This document shows, piece after piece, positions 47,099-57,194 of a stretch of 64,000 nt of DNA (position 1 is its first letter; every line of letters begins with the position of its first letter). Where the stretch lies: assembly GCA_027625915.1 (NCBI GenBank), contig JANTQA010000047.1, positions 8,680,001-8,744,000 on the forward strand, in the 5' to 3' direction. This stretch comes from Anaeramoeba flamelloides. Lineage: Eukaryota; Metamonada; Anaeramoebidae. The notes beneath the pieces are model-generated. The model saw only the letters and a list, made by a program, of their open reading frames with translations. It ran no database searches and had not been told where the DNA came from. A program made the position numbers and the translations under genes.

Positions 47099-48244
47099 AT
47101 GGAGTTTTCCGAAGAGCTAAAAAAATTAGCTGACTTTGGACTCATTAAAAAGAAATTTTCCCAATTAAAAAGTTTTAATTCCCGCTTAACGGCCTATTAC
47201 TCGTTAAGGCCCAATTGCTTTTCTGGAATTGAAAAGCACCAGTTTTCAAAGAAATGGATCAACAAACACAAAGAGACCATGCTAACTGATGGCCCCACCA
47301 AGGTCAAGATTCGGAAGGATGGTATTAACGACTTATCGCTTTTAACACAAAAGTCAAAAAAGACGATCGAACGAGGAATCAACGTCTTTTTCAGAAACAA
47401 TTACCATTTAAACAATTGTTCTTTCTATTCAAGAGACTGGCTCATTTTTAAGGTTCCCAATAGGAACGAGTATGAGGAAATTAAATCACGAAACAAGAAA
47501 AGAATACGACATGAGAAAAACCGAAATTATGGTGAAAAGAGTTCTTATCATTTGGCAAAAAAAAAAAAAAAAGAGGAATTGAAAAATCTGAAAACAAGAA
47601 TGAAAATAAAAAAACAAAAAAAAGCTACAGTAAATACAAAAAATACAACAATTACACCAAAAACCACGAAAATAAGAAAAAGACCTTTCAAAATGAATCG
47701 ACACAAAATAGAATCTGACGGGATTAAACAAAGCACTAAACAAAGAAAAATTATAAGAAACTCGAAGAAGAGAAAGAAAAAGAACAAAAAAGAAAAAGAA
47801 CAAGAAAAAGAAAAAGAAAAAGAAAAAGAAAAAGAAAAAGAAAAAGAAAAAGAACAAGAAAAAGAACAAGAACAAGAAAAAGAAAAAGAAATTAAAACAG
47901 AAAAAGAAAATGAAAAAGATCAAAAGAATACAAAGAAAAATCATAATTTGTATTCAGAATTAAAACTCAATATTGAAAACTTTTCGAATAATTTCGAAGT
48001 GTTTAAAATCCCAAAATTTGAGAATTCAAAGGCTGTTTCTTCGCAAAAAAATATACTAAATGGTCAATTAGATTTGTTTTCTTTGCATCACAATAGTTCT
48101 ACACAAGAAAAGAGTGTTACAACTCCAACTTTAAATTCCTATCAAAAGATAAAGATAAGTCTTAACACATACCCTGTCCCTCGCACAGATACTATTACAA
48201 TCACAAACTCAAACAAAAAATCAAGTATCAATGGTAATTTTTAA
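47099..48244 (+). CDS. Unknown basic/charged protein with KE repeat, 381 aa
   Basis: Single ATG-to-TAA frame. Residues 1-125 are the only part of normal composition (MEFSEELKKLADFGLI..., KVKIRKDGINDLSLL, a motif NNCSFYSRDWLIFKVPN near 100-117) and may be a small folded domain not recognised here. From about 135 it is Lys/Arg-rich. A Lys-Glu/Gln-Glu tract at about 225-265 is encoded by a GAAAAA-type hexamer repeat (47785-47890), predicted to be a highly charged helix. The tail is Ser/Asn-rich. Basic blocks suggest a nuclear protein, which is inference. The early domain is the part to use for searches. Confidence 0.8.
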   Translation: MEFSEELKKLADFGLIKKKFSQLKSFNSRLTAYYSLRPNCFSGIEKHQFSKKWINKHKETMLTDGPTKVKIRKDGINDLSLLTQKSKKTIERGINVFFRNNYHLNNCSFYSRDWLIFKVPNRNEYEEIKSRNKKRIRHEKNRNYGEKSSYHLAKKKKKEELKNLKTRMKIKKQKKATVNTKNTTITPKTTKIRKRPFKMNRHKIESDGIKQSTKQRKIIRNSKKRKKKNKKEKEQEKEKEKEKEKEKEKEKEQEKEQEQEKEKEIKTEKENEKDQKNTKKNHNLYSELKLNIENFSNNFEVFKIPKFENSKAVSSQKNILNGQLDLFSLHHNSSTQEKSVTTPTLNSYQKIKISLNTYPVPRTDTITITNSNKKSSINGNF

Positions 48245-48775
48245 AATACAAAAAATAATTATTGCAAACAGACATGTATCATTTTAATAATCAATATAGC
48301 TATTCTACTTTGTTTTTCACAATATTCTCCATTATACGTATTTCGTAGCAACAAAATAACCAGTTATTATACAAACTTATTAGTGATTGGAAATAACCTT
48401 AGAAATCTCATATCGAGAGTAGTGAGTGAGATTTCGTTGTTATTTTGTACAGAGTTTGTATAGTCTGAGATTATTGGGGAAACAGTTAAGAATAAGGTGG
48501 GTTCTTTATCGAGACTCAAAATAATTAATACCAAAAAAAAATAAAAAAAGAATTAAGAAAATAAAAAGTCTTTTTTTCTTATTTTTTTTTTTCTCTTGTC
48601 CACATTCTACTTGTTTAGTAAGAAATTTATTATACTCACCACCCCTTAAAGTTTTTAATTTCAAAAAACTCCAAAAAGCAAAAATTAACACGTCTTTTCG
48701 TTTTTCTATCTTGAGATTTTGAATAAATTTTTCTTCTTCTGGTGCTTTTTGATTACGTCATTGTGTTTTACCAAA
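48245..48775. other. Spacer with a local inverted repeat
   Basis: GAAATCTCA near 48400 is mirrored by TGAGATTTC near 48428, and CAACAAAATAAC near 48350 by GTTATTTTGT near 48440, so about 48345-48450 can fold. Function unknown. Confidence 0.4.
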
Positions 48776-49015
48776 TGAAGATCATTTCTTAATTTCCTTA
48801 ATTTGTTATTGAACACGTTGTTTGTCCCTTTAAATCCAATTAATCCTAGATCAGAGAAATTTTGGGATATTTTTATTAACAAATTCTATTCCAATATTCG
48901 AGGACAAACAAACAATAAAATTATACTTTCTAGCCTATCCATCTATACTGCTTTCCATTCCTCTGTTTTAACTGAGCGAAAATTTTTGCTGTTACAAATC
49001 CAAATCCTTCATTAG
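48776..49015 (+). CDS. Exon-like ORF, possible 3' exon, unknown
   Basis: The open frame without ATG ends TAG at 49013-49015. From about residue 14 it reads TLFVPLNPINPRSEKFWDIF... with Pro, Arg, Gly and Thr codons that are rare in chance ORFs of this region. No partner exon was identified upstream and no family recognised. It may be an exon or an old fragment. Confidence 0.28.
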
Positions 49016-49331
49016 TATTTTGATAATATCACTGATGATCGAATTATTGTTATTATTATTTTTAATATCAAGGAAATCTTCCCATTATTTTTTTAATAAA
49101 ATGGATCAATATTTTCAAAAATTTCCTTCTGTTCATATTTTAAACAGAAAGTATAAATTAATTTGAATTTTTTTTAATGACATAATAATATCTATTTAAG
49201 TAATTAGTAAATCCTCGAAATTTTGGAATTGTTGAACTTGGTGGATAACTTAACTCACGATAAACTGTAAATAATGAATTGTGATTATTTATGAAAATCC
49301 TTGTTTTTTGCTCAAAAGAAAATTACTTTTA

Positions 49332-50000
49332 CGGGATCAGTCCTCTACTACAACAAGGCAAAATTTTAAAATATTTTATTGGTGGTATTCTCTTACTTAG
49401 AAATTTTGTATATGCCAAGTGTCAAAATTTTCTGATCGACAAAGAAACCCAGAAAAGGAAAATTTTTTAGTGAGATCAAATTTGCTTTTTCTATTTTTTC
49501 TGAAAAAGAAAACATTTAAATTCATTTTATTTCTCACATCATAAAAATTTTTTACCCTGTTTGTTGCCACTTCGACCATTATTATACAATATCAAATTTT
49601 CTTGCCAGGAATATTAATATAAAGATATATTTTTTCTTTTTTGAGATAATTCTTTTGGTTAACCAAAAAAAAATGATTTATTCAACCAATTTTGAAAAAT
49701 AATTGTATTGATTTATGAAGGATGGTTATAGTAATTAAATTTTTAAACTCATTATTAAAATTTTACCAAGAAATTATTTTTTTTCGTAATATTGGCATAA
49801 GAACTCTAGTTTTTTAACTTTTATGAAAATATATTGATTGATTAGTTTAACTTTACATTAATACCAACTTTTTTTTGATATTTATTATTCTACTTATTTC
49901 TTATTTGTTCTTCAAAGTAAATTTTAAAAAAAAATTGATATTTAAAAAAAAATGATTCTTTGGGCTACTTTTATAGAAACAAAGTTTACTTTAAAAATCT
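49332..50000 (+). repeat. Family G repeat, copy 2
   Basis: Opens with GGGATCAGTCCTCTACTACA followed by ACAAGGCAAAA, shared with 54648. It then follows copy 3 through TATTTTATTGGTGGTATTCT, GACAAAGAAACCCA and AATTCTTTTGGTTAACC. Non-coding; right end not fixed. Confidence 0.62.
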
Positions 50001-51003
50001 CCAAAAAATCAAAAATAAGATTTTTTTTTTATTCCAATGATTCATTTTTAAACCTTTGAATTCTTTTTGTTCAATATTTCAGAACAAAAATAATTTCGAT
50101 TTGAATCTCCAATTGAAGATCTAAATAAAATTCCAATAGAAATCAATATGGTTTCTCTACGTCATTTTTATTGTTTCAAGAGCATTTTAAAAAAAGTTTT
50201 TTATCATATGACTATTGGTCTTGTTAAATTAAAAAAAATGTAAATGAAGTACCTTTTAAAAAAAAACAAAAAAAAAAGAAAAAAAAACAAAATGAGAAAA
50301 AATGATTTCAATTTTGAAAATTTCCAAAATAAATTTTTTCTTTAATCTACATTCAAATCCATTAAAAACATGTGTATTTAACTCAATCAGCACAACTGGG
50401 CTCCCTTTGACTGGAAAATGGTTTAGAAGGTGTTAAGGGTGGAATTTTCACTTTGAAAGAAAAATAGAAAAAAATTAATCATTTGAATTATTTTCAAATT
50501 GTTTTTATGAAGAATAAATAATCTTCAGGTTCTAAATGTTTCTTTAAAACGAAACTATTGAAACTACCATATTTATTCAATTTTGAAGAAAAAATAAAAA
50601 TTAAATTTTAAAACTCCACTTTAAAAATTAAAAAAAAAATACAAAAATTATTGTAATGTATAAACTTTTTTAATACACAAATTCTTTATTTCGGTTTTCA
50701 AAAAGAAATTTTATTCTAATTTTACTTTAAAAAAAACCTTTTTAAAAAAAAATAAACTCTGTTAAAGTATAAATTGTAAAAGAGGCAATTTGTAATTAAG
50801 TAGAATATTTTTTTTTCATAAAGAATTATTCAATCTATAAATTTTTAAATTAATTTGAGTTCTAGAAATATGATTAAATTGTTTCGTATGAATAAGTTTT
50901 TATTATTATTATTATTATTTATTAATAGTGTACGTATAGAGACAAGATTTGTCAATTTCATTGTTGAGATATCTTTTTTTGATCGGCAATAAATTTTGAT
51001 CGA
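50001..51003. other. AT-rich spacer 3' of the minus-strand gene
   Basis: No gene recognised. A slightly GC-richer patch at 50385-50440 has no open frame worth calling. Confidence 0.4.
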
Positions 51004-52638
51004 TCAAAAAGCTTTTTTTAACAAATTAATTTTTTTTGTGACAATTTCCTCCATTTGAATCTGAAATTTTTGCAATTTTTGTTTTTCCCATTCCTGAAAA
51101 TCATTTATCACAGTATTCTGTTTATTTTCATCTGTGTCGCTATCACTATTATTATCCTCGCTGCTTGTAAAAAAAATATTGTGCTTCTCAGAATAATTCC
51201 CATTAGGTTTATCATTAATTTTGTTGCTCTCAATGGTTTTCTCTTTTTGATCCAAATCAACATTAACTTGATAGTTTATTTTCTCCTCCTTCTGTTTATT
51301 AACGATTATTTCATTTTTTTGTTTTGTAACTTTTTGATTTACTTGGGTATTTTTTTTTTTTCCATCACCATCCCAATCTTCTTCGTCTTCGTCCTCTTCT
51401 TCTCCTTCTTCTTCTTTTTCTTCTTCTTCTTTTTCTTCTTTTTCTTCTTTTTCTTTTTCTTCTTCTTTTTCTTCTTCTTGGTTAATATTTGTTTGTTCAA
51501 TATTTTTCTTATTTCTCGTTGTCGTAAAATTGTTTTCCTTTTTTAAATTTAATTTTTTAAGGTAATTCAGAAATTGCAAGATTTTCTCTTTTTCCACTTT
51601 TTGGTATTCTGGATTCATTTTTGAAAATTTCATTTGATCACGATTATATTTATAGATTTTGTTAAATAATTGGATTTGTGACTCAAAATTTGGACTTGAC
51701 ATTGAACTTAACAACGAAAGATCTTGTTCATCAAAAATTAATTGAGGATCAAAACCGTATTCTTCAGTAAGACTCAAAAAATTTTCAATTTCATTTCTCA
51801 TGTTTTCATCGTTTTCGAAATTTGTTTCTTCAAACTCGAAATTACTTTCATTTTTCATTTCCATTTCATCCAAATCTAATAAGTTGGAGAACAAACTAAA
51901 ATTTTCTTTTTCTGGTTCTTTTTCTGTTTCTTTTTCTTTTTTTTTTTGTTTTTCTGTTTCTTTTTCTGTTTCGGGTTTCATTAAAAATGTCTTTTCTTTG
52001 ATTATTTCTTTTTCATTTTCTTTTTCATACTCATTGTCATTTTCTCGTTTTTTTTTAGTTTTGTTGTTGCTATTTGTGAATTTACTTAATTGTTTTTTTA
52101 ATTTTTTCTTTTGAAGTACAAGTTGTTTGATCTTTTTCTTCGATTTGGAATTTTTTTGGCTAAATTGAAAAAGAAGATTTTGTGTTTGTTTTCTTTCTTC
52201 ATTTAAAACATCAACTTTAGTACTTTGAATAATGTTTTCAACACTTAACTTACATACTTCTTCTTCTAATTTTTTAATATATTCATCATTTGAAAATTTG
52301 TTTTTATATTTTTCTCGTAGGTTTTTTAAGGTTAATTCAAAGATTTGTTTTTCTAATTCAACTTTCTTTTCACACTCCCAATTCCTTTCGATCGAATTGC
52401 CAATCGTTATTTTATATTTTTTTTTTGATCGTTGTTTCCGACTTCTTTTCCTTGGTCTTATATTTTTTTCTTTTAATTGTTCCTCGATCGTCGTTTTGGT
52501 GATTGTTTCTATTTGTGGTGAAAATGAATCGCTGATTAAATCTGTATTCATAATTGGTTCGTTTGTAGTATTAAATGTGTTTGTGTTTAAACCTTGTCTT
52601 TGATTTATCTCTGTTTGTAAATTGTTTTTTGTTCCAAT
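51004..52638 (-). CDS. Acidic coiled-coil protein with basic nuclear-type region, at least 545 aa, unknown
   Basis: From the ATG at 52638 to TGA at 51004. Order of parts: a polar N-terminus; a basic block RPRKRSRKQRSKKKYK near residues 60-75; heptad-like coiled coil at about 95-195 (for example NDEYIKKLEEEVCKLSVEN); Lys/Glu repeats; a mixed region with LFSNLLDLDEMEM and FLSLTEEYGFDPQLIF that looks like short acidic motifs; a long Glu/Lys run ending in Glu/Asp (51375-51485); and a final helix. The layout resembles a transcription regulator, but no canonical bZIP basic signature is visible. The gene probably starts further upstream: a coding-like exon at 52792-52885 (reading KFWEILFFDFKLTSYLERI...) ends in a GTAAGT donor and could join at 52610 or, less well, near 52675. 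Confidence 0.75.
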   Translation of the reverse strand: MGTKNNLQTEINQRQGLNTNTFNTTNEPIMNTDLISDSFSPQIETITKTTIEEQLKEKNIRPRKRSRKQRSKKKYKITIGNSIERNWECEKKVELEKQIFELTLKNLREKYKNKFSNDEYIKKLEEEVCKLSVENIIQSTKVDVLNEERKQTQNLLFQFSQKNSKSKKKIKQLVLQKKKLKKQLSKFTNSNNKTKKKRENDNEYEKENEKEIIKEKTFLMKPETEKETEKQKKKEKETEKEPEKENFSLFSNLLDLDEMEMKNESNFEFEETNFENDENMRNEIENFLSLTEEYGFDPQLIFDEQDLSLLSSMSSPNFESQIQLFNKIYKYNRDQMKFSKMNPEYQKVEKEKILQFLNYLKKLNLKKENNFTTTRNKKNIEQTNINQEEEKEEEKEKEEKEEKEEEEKEEEGEEEDEDEEDWDGDGKKKNTQVNQKVTKQKNEIIVNKQKEEKINYQVNVDLDQKEKTIESNKINDKPNGNYSEKHNIFFTSSEDNNSDSDTDENKQNTVINDFQEWEKQKLQKFQIQMEEIVTKKINLLKKAF

Positions 52639-52791
52639 CATTTGAAGTAAGAAAGAGATTTTTATGTTTGAAAATCTAAAAGGCAAAAGTAAATAAAGAT
52701 TAAAAAATGATCATTTATTCAATTTATTATAGTTTGGTAGTGGGTCTGTTTTTGATTGTATTGTGTTCAGCGATAAATATTGAAAACTTAC

Positions 52792-52885
52792 CCATAAAAT
52801 TTTCAAAATTTCGATCACTGGGGATTCTCTCTAAGTAGCTTGTGAGTTTGAAATCAAAAAATAGAATTTCCCAGAATTTGTTTCT
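52792..52885 (-). CDS. Candidate upstream exon of the coiled-coil gene
   Basis: A minus-strand frame open for 31 codons reads RNKFWEILFFDFKLTSYLER and ends NFENFM plus one base before GTAAGTTTTC at 52791. Joining to the acceptor that leaves AGATAAATC at 52610 keeps the frame of the downstream ORF; the stronger-looking acceptor TTTTAG at 52676 does not and would make this exon untranslated leader. No start codon is present, so an earlier exon is needed. Confidence 0.4.
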
Positions 52886-53451
52886 TCACATTCGGTGGTG
52901 AATAATGTCATAGATTCTTTGAGTTATCTTTTTTTCATAAATAAAGTCTTTTTTTTCAAACATTTCATTTTACTCTTATTTCAAGAGTCATAACAACAGT
53001 GTACTTTAGACAATCATATTAGAAGATAATATTTGAATGATAAAACGTATCTAAAGGGAAGAGGTTTTTTCACAGAGAAGTAAAATAGGATTATTATATT
53101 AGTAAATAATTCATAACAAATCCGAGAATTCATCAATATTTGGTAACAAATTTATTGGTTTTGAAATAATATTAAGTTTTTCAAAGTTGAAAATATCTTC
53201 ATTATTTGCTTTTAAATTTGTTATTTTTATCATAAATTCTCACATAATTTGTTATCTATATAATTTTTTTGTTTTGAAGATTTTATGTGAAATTATTTCT
53301 TGCAAATTATAATTAAGAAAATTATATTTGAAAAAAATTCAATTCCATAAGACATTAAAAAAACATCTAATTTATAAAACTTAGCAAAAAAAAAAATCAC
53401 ATTTATTTAAAATATAAACTTGAAATAACTTTGTAGAAAAACAATGATACA
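52886..53451. other. Spacer upstream of the coiled-coil gene
   Basis: May hold the first exon of that gene, but none could be supported. Otherwise AT-rich. Confidence 0.35.
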
Positions 53452-53649
53452 TACAGTCAATTTCACTTTTAAGGAACAAACCTCAACATGAATTAAGGGA
53501 CAACAAAATCTTAAATTACGGCACACAATTCAAATTCTACTACAATAGATTGTAAAAAAAATAATTCTAAATTTTATGCATTAATTTGAGATTTTTTTAT
53601 TCCTTAAACTTTGTTGAAAGTTTGTGACTTAAATTTGAAACTGACTGTA
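53452..53649 (+). mobile_element. TA-flanked MITE family H, copy 2, 198 bp
   Basis: Starts TACAGTCAATTTCACTTTTA and ends AATTTGAAACTGACTGTA; the ends are inverted repeats with a few mismatches. Co-linear with copies at 30803 and 54374. Confidence 0.82.
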
Positions 53650-54373
53650 AAAAAAAAGATTTTTTTTTTTTTACTTTCAATGATTTTTTTATTATAATAG
53701 TTACAATTGGTAATAATGGACATATTTAATAAAAATTTTTAAAAGTTAATATGAATCCTAATGAGAGTTAAAAACCTTTTAAAAAAGAAATCATTTCAAA
53801 CATAAATTCTCTTAATTTCAATTCCATCAAGATCATTCGAGTAAAATGTAATAAAAATCAATTTTATTATTTAAAAATTGCAAAGAGTTGTAAAAATAAT
53901 TTTTTAAGTACATTTTTAAGAAATTTGGTATCTAGTAAATTATATCATTCAAAAAAAAAATCATTAGTATTTTAAATAAATTGTATTCTAAATACTTTGG
54001 AAAAAAGGTCTGTTCTTATTAAGATAAACCAAACCTGAAAATTTTCAATTTATAATTTTTCACTTTTTAATTGCAAATTCTATTGAAAAATAATTATAAA
54101 AAAAAAAATACATCCATATTTTGATAAAGTATTTAATGTACAGAAGAAAAGATTGAAAATGACAATTGCTTAAATTTTTACAACTATTTTTTGAAGGTTT
54201 GAAATGATAGAGATGAAAGTTACTGTCAATTCCCTATTAATAAATGAAAAAAATTAAATTTCGGTTTCCTAATTTTTTTAGTCCACAAATGAAAATAAAA
54301 AAAAAAAATTCTTTATATACACTGCTTGAAATAATATCCCAAGAGAATCGATTAAGCATCATTAGTTAACTGT
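53650..54373. other. AT-rich spacer between two MITEs
   Basis: Nothing recognised. Confidence 0.45.
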
Positions 54374-54577
54374 TACAATAAGTTCCACTTTTAAGGTACA
54401 AACTTTCAATGAAATTTAAAACACAAAAAAAAAACCTCAAATTAAGGCACAAACTTCAAATTCTAGTCAAATTATTTGTTAAAAAAAGAAATTCGATAAA
54501 ATGTGCTTTTAATTGAGACTGTTTTTGTGTTTTAAATTTAGTTGAAAGTTTGTGCCTGAAAAGTTCTACGTACTGTT
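54374..54577 (+). mobile_element. TA-flanked MITE family H, copy 3, about 204 bp
   Basis: Starts TACAATAAGTTCCACTTTTA then AGGTACAAACTTTCAA and ends TTGAAAGTTTGTGCC..TACTGT. The sub-terminal inverted repeats are the best preserved of the three copies, while the last bases are decayed. The right end is approximate. Confidence 0.75.
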
Positions 54578-54642
54578 GATAAAATATAATTTTATTTCAA
54601 AATTCCAAATTGGTAAAAAGCTAATTTTAATAAGAATCGTAT

Positions 54643-55340
54643 TTAAGGGATCAGTACTCTAATACAGCAAGGCAAAATTATAAAATATTTTATTGGTGGT
54701 ATTCTCTACTTACAAATTTTGGAGATCTCACTTACCAAAAAATTCTGATAGACAAAGAAACCCATAAAAGATTTTTTAATTTTATAAGATCTATTTCTTT
54801 TAATCCATTTTTTTATTTAGACTGAAAAATAAAAACTTTGTAATTTATTGTATTTTCATTATCAAAAGTTTTTTTATCTTCTTTATTACCGTTCCCATCA
54901 TTATTAAACAATATCAAGTCTTTCTTATCTTGAATATTAATATGAAGTTTTTTTTTTTTTCTCCTATTTGAGATAATTCTTTTGGTTGACCAAAAATTTA
55001 TTTTATCAACCAATAGAAAAATAATTTTATTTCTTTAATCAAGATAAGATATAATCTTAAAGTTTTAAAGTCATTTGAAAAATTTACCAAGAAATTTTTT
55101 TTTTTATTCAAAGATGAAATTCGATTTTTCAAAATAAATTTTTTTTAAGATATTGGAGAATTTTTGAATTTAAATCTCAAAATTCAAAATTAATTTTTTT
55201 CTGCCAAAAATTATTTGAATTTTTATAATGGTTCTTGTGAATAAGGCAAAACAATTTTTGAAAAATTTTTCAAAAGTGCGGAATTTTTTTACATTTTTTT
55301 TTCATTTTTTGAAAACCAAGAAAACTTTTTGTAAACTTTA
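54643..55340 (+). repeat. Family G repeat, copy 3
   Basis: TAAGGGATCAGTACTCTAAT onward is co-linear with copy 2 at 49332, and the 3' half with copy 1 at 29110. The 66-codon minus-strand ORF inside it is not conserved in the other copies. Non-coding. Confidence 0.62.
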
Positions 55341-55995
55341 AAAAATTAAAATTTTATCCTTATTAGATCTAAATGTTATTGATAAACTCTTGTTAAAGTA
55401 CTATAAAAATTTATTTAATTTAATTACCTATACCCCATTACTTATATTATGTACGATTTGAATAAAAATATGCATCTTTAAAAATAAGAACTATTCTTTC
55501 TAATTCGGACTTTTCAACATTAACCAAAAAATATATTACACAATTTTCAAGAATTAACTCAATTTTTGATAAATTTAATAGGTTACTTTTTTTTGTTTTA
55601 TATAGGAAACATGTGAAATTTGGTTTTCAAAAAATAGACACATATTAATAAATTGTTTAGATGAGATTAACTCTTCCTTTTCATAAACTTTAGAAACACA
55701 AATTACAAAAGAAATTTTTTTTATTCTTTTGGTAAGATTTCCTTTTATTTTTTAAAATATACTACTTGCTTAAGGAATACAATTGCACTTTGTAGGGTGA
55801 GTTTAAGTTATTGTGTTATTTTCAATTCATTTAACAAAAAGAATTTTCATTCTGAAGAAATTGGATAAAAATGATTTCCAACATCACATTGAAAAGACAA
55901 AAAAAGCAAAATAAAATTTTGTAAAAAAGATCTTTGAAATTTTTTTAAAAATTTCTTTTAGGTATTTTTAAGCACAATTTCACATATTAGTACAC
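55341..55995. other. AT-rich spacer
   Basis: Nothing recognised. Confidence 0.4.
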
Positions 55996-56710
55996 TTAAA
56001 ACATGCAAACATAACTGCAAAAATCATTTTTAGAACAACTTGAGGAAAATTTTTTGAGTAGATACATTTTAAATGGAAATTCTGAAATAGTTAAAATCAA
56101 GTTTTGGTTCGTGTTGAAGAAAATAAAAATTGCAAAAAATGCACAAATTATAATTGTGAAAATTTTCCATTTTTTGTCAAACAAATTCTCAGTACGCAAA
56201 TTTAACTGAGATTATAGAACTTACTCAAGGGTGTTTTAATCAACAATTTCACTATTTTTTTATGAAAAAATTCACATTCAAATATAATCGTTTGTTTTAC
56301 GAGAACTGACTACGTAGAACATAATGAAATCGAAAGAAATAATAACCAATTTATATGGAATATGTAATAAAGCGTATGAACTCTTATTTGTTTTCTTATT
56401 AACTTTCAAAAATTCTAATAAATTTGTTAATTTTTACGAAAAAGGGCTGTTAAATTAAATTAAAAAATTCGAAAAAATAATTTATCTTTTTTTTTTTTTT
56501 ATTTCTCAACTTTTTTTTACAAGACAAAGTCTTGAACAAAATCACTTTTTTAAATATACCAAGAACAAATTGTAAAGTGTTTTTGACAAAATTATTAGTC
56601 TGTGTTTGTTTATCAATCCATTGAAAAAAATTTTCAATTAGACTTGTAAGAATTGTTTGTAAGATCAAAGGCAAAAGGTTAAATTCTTTTATTAAAACCG
56701 ATACAATTGA
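55996..56710 (-). CDS. Candidate two-exon small membrane protein, unknown
   Basis: Two minus-strand open segments have coding-like composition. The first (about 56710-56546) reads IKEFNLLPLILQTILTSLIE... and QTQTNNFVKNTLQFVLGIFKK, followed by a GTGATT donor. The second (56205-55996) follows an ATCTCAG acceptor and reads LNLRTENLFDKKWKIFTIII..., containing a hydrophobic span (IFTIIICAFFAIFIFF) and ending CSYVCMF with TAA. The join keeps frame. No ATG is present upstream of the first segment, so the start is missing and the model is tentative. No family recognised. Confidence 0.3.
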
Positions 56711-57194
56711 CCGTTTTTAGTTTGTAGAGTTTGATAGTTTTTTATAATTCAGAAATTTTGTTTTTTTTTTTCAGAAACAGGTAGGAAACTTTCTTGCCAA
56801 CACATATCAATTAACAGTATTGCCAATCAAGCTCTTCATCACAAATAGAATTTAAACGTTGTTGCTTTTATTTTTTTGACTGGTGGTAAATAAGCTGTCT
56901 TTGACATATTTTATTGATTTTACATTAATTTTAGGTGAAAGTTATTTTTAAAAATAGTAAAGTAAAAGCTGTTATAATCCCAAAAGAATAAGTTTGGTTG
57001 GTGGTGTTGTAAATTTCAGACGTTTTCTTGTCCGAATTTTCTTATGTTCACTTTTGAGGACAAACGCAAAATCAAAATTTATACAAATTCAAATTCATTT
57101 TTTCAGAATTCTCAATCAACAAAGTTTTCTTTTTCCCTGCTTCAAACCACATCAAGCCAAAAACTTGGAAATTTGAAACAACTAATTCTTATTG
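56711..57194. other. Spacer or 5' flank of the gene at 57195
   Basis: Less AT-rich toward its right end, consistent with a promoter or 5' UTR. A 60-codon ORF (56994-57176) has no ATG and overlaps this flank; not called. Confidence 0.35.

Noticed and set aside
47486-47944. 152-codon Phe-rich minus-strand ORF
   Set aside because: Mirror reading of the Lys/Glu repeat of the gene at 47099-48244.
51055-51546. 163-codon Phe/Leu-rich plus-strand ORF
   Set aside because: Mirror reading of the Glu/Lys-rich minus-strand gene at 51004-52638.
51004-52638. Canonical bZIP factor
   Set aside because: Coiled coil and basic block are present, but the Asn-x7-Arg basic signature directly before the zipper is not.
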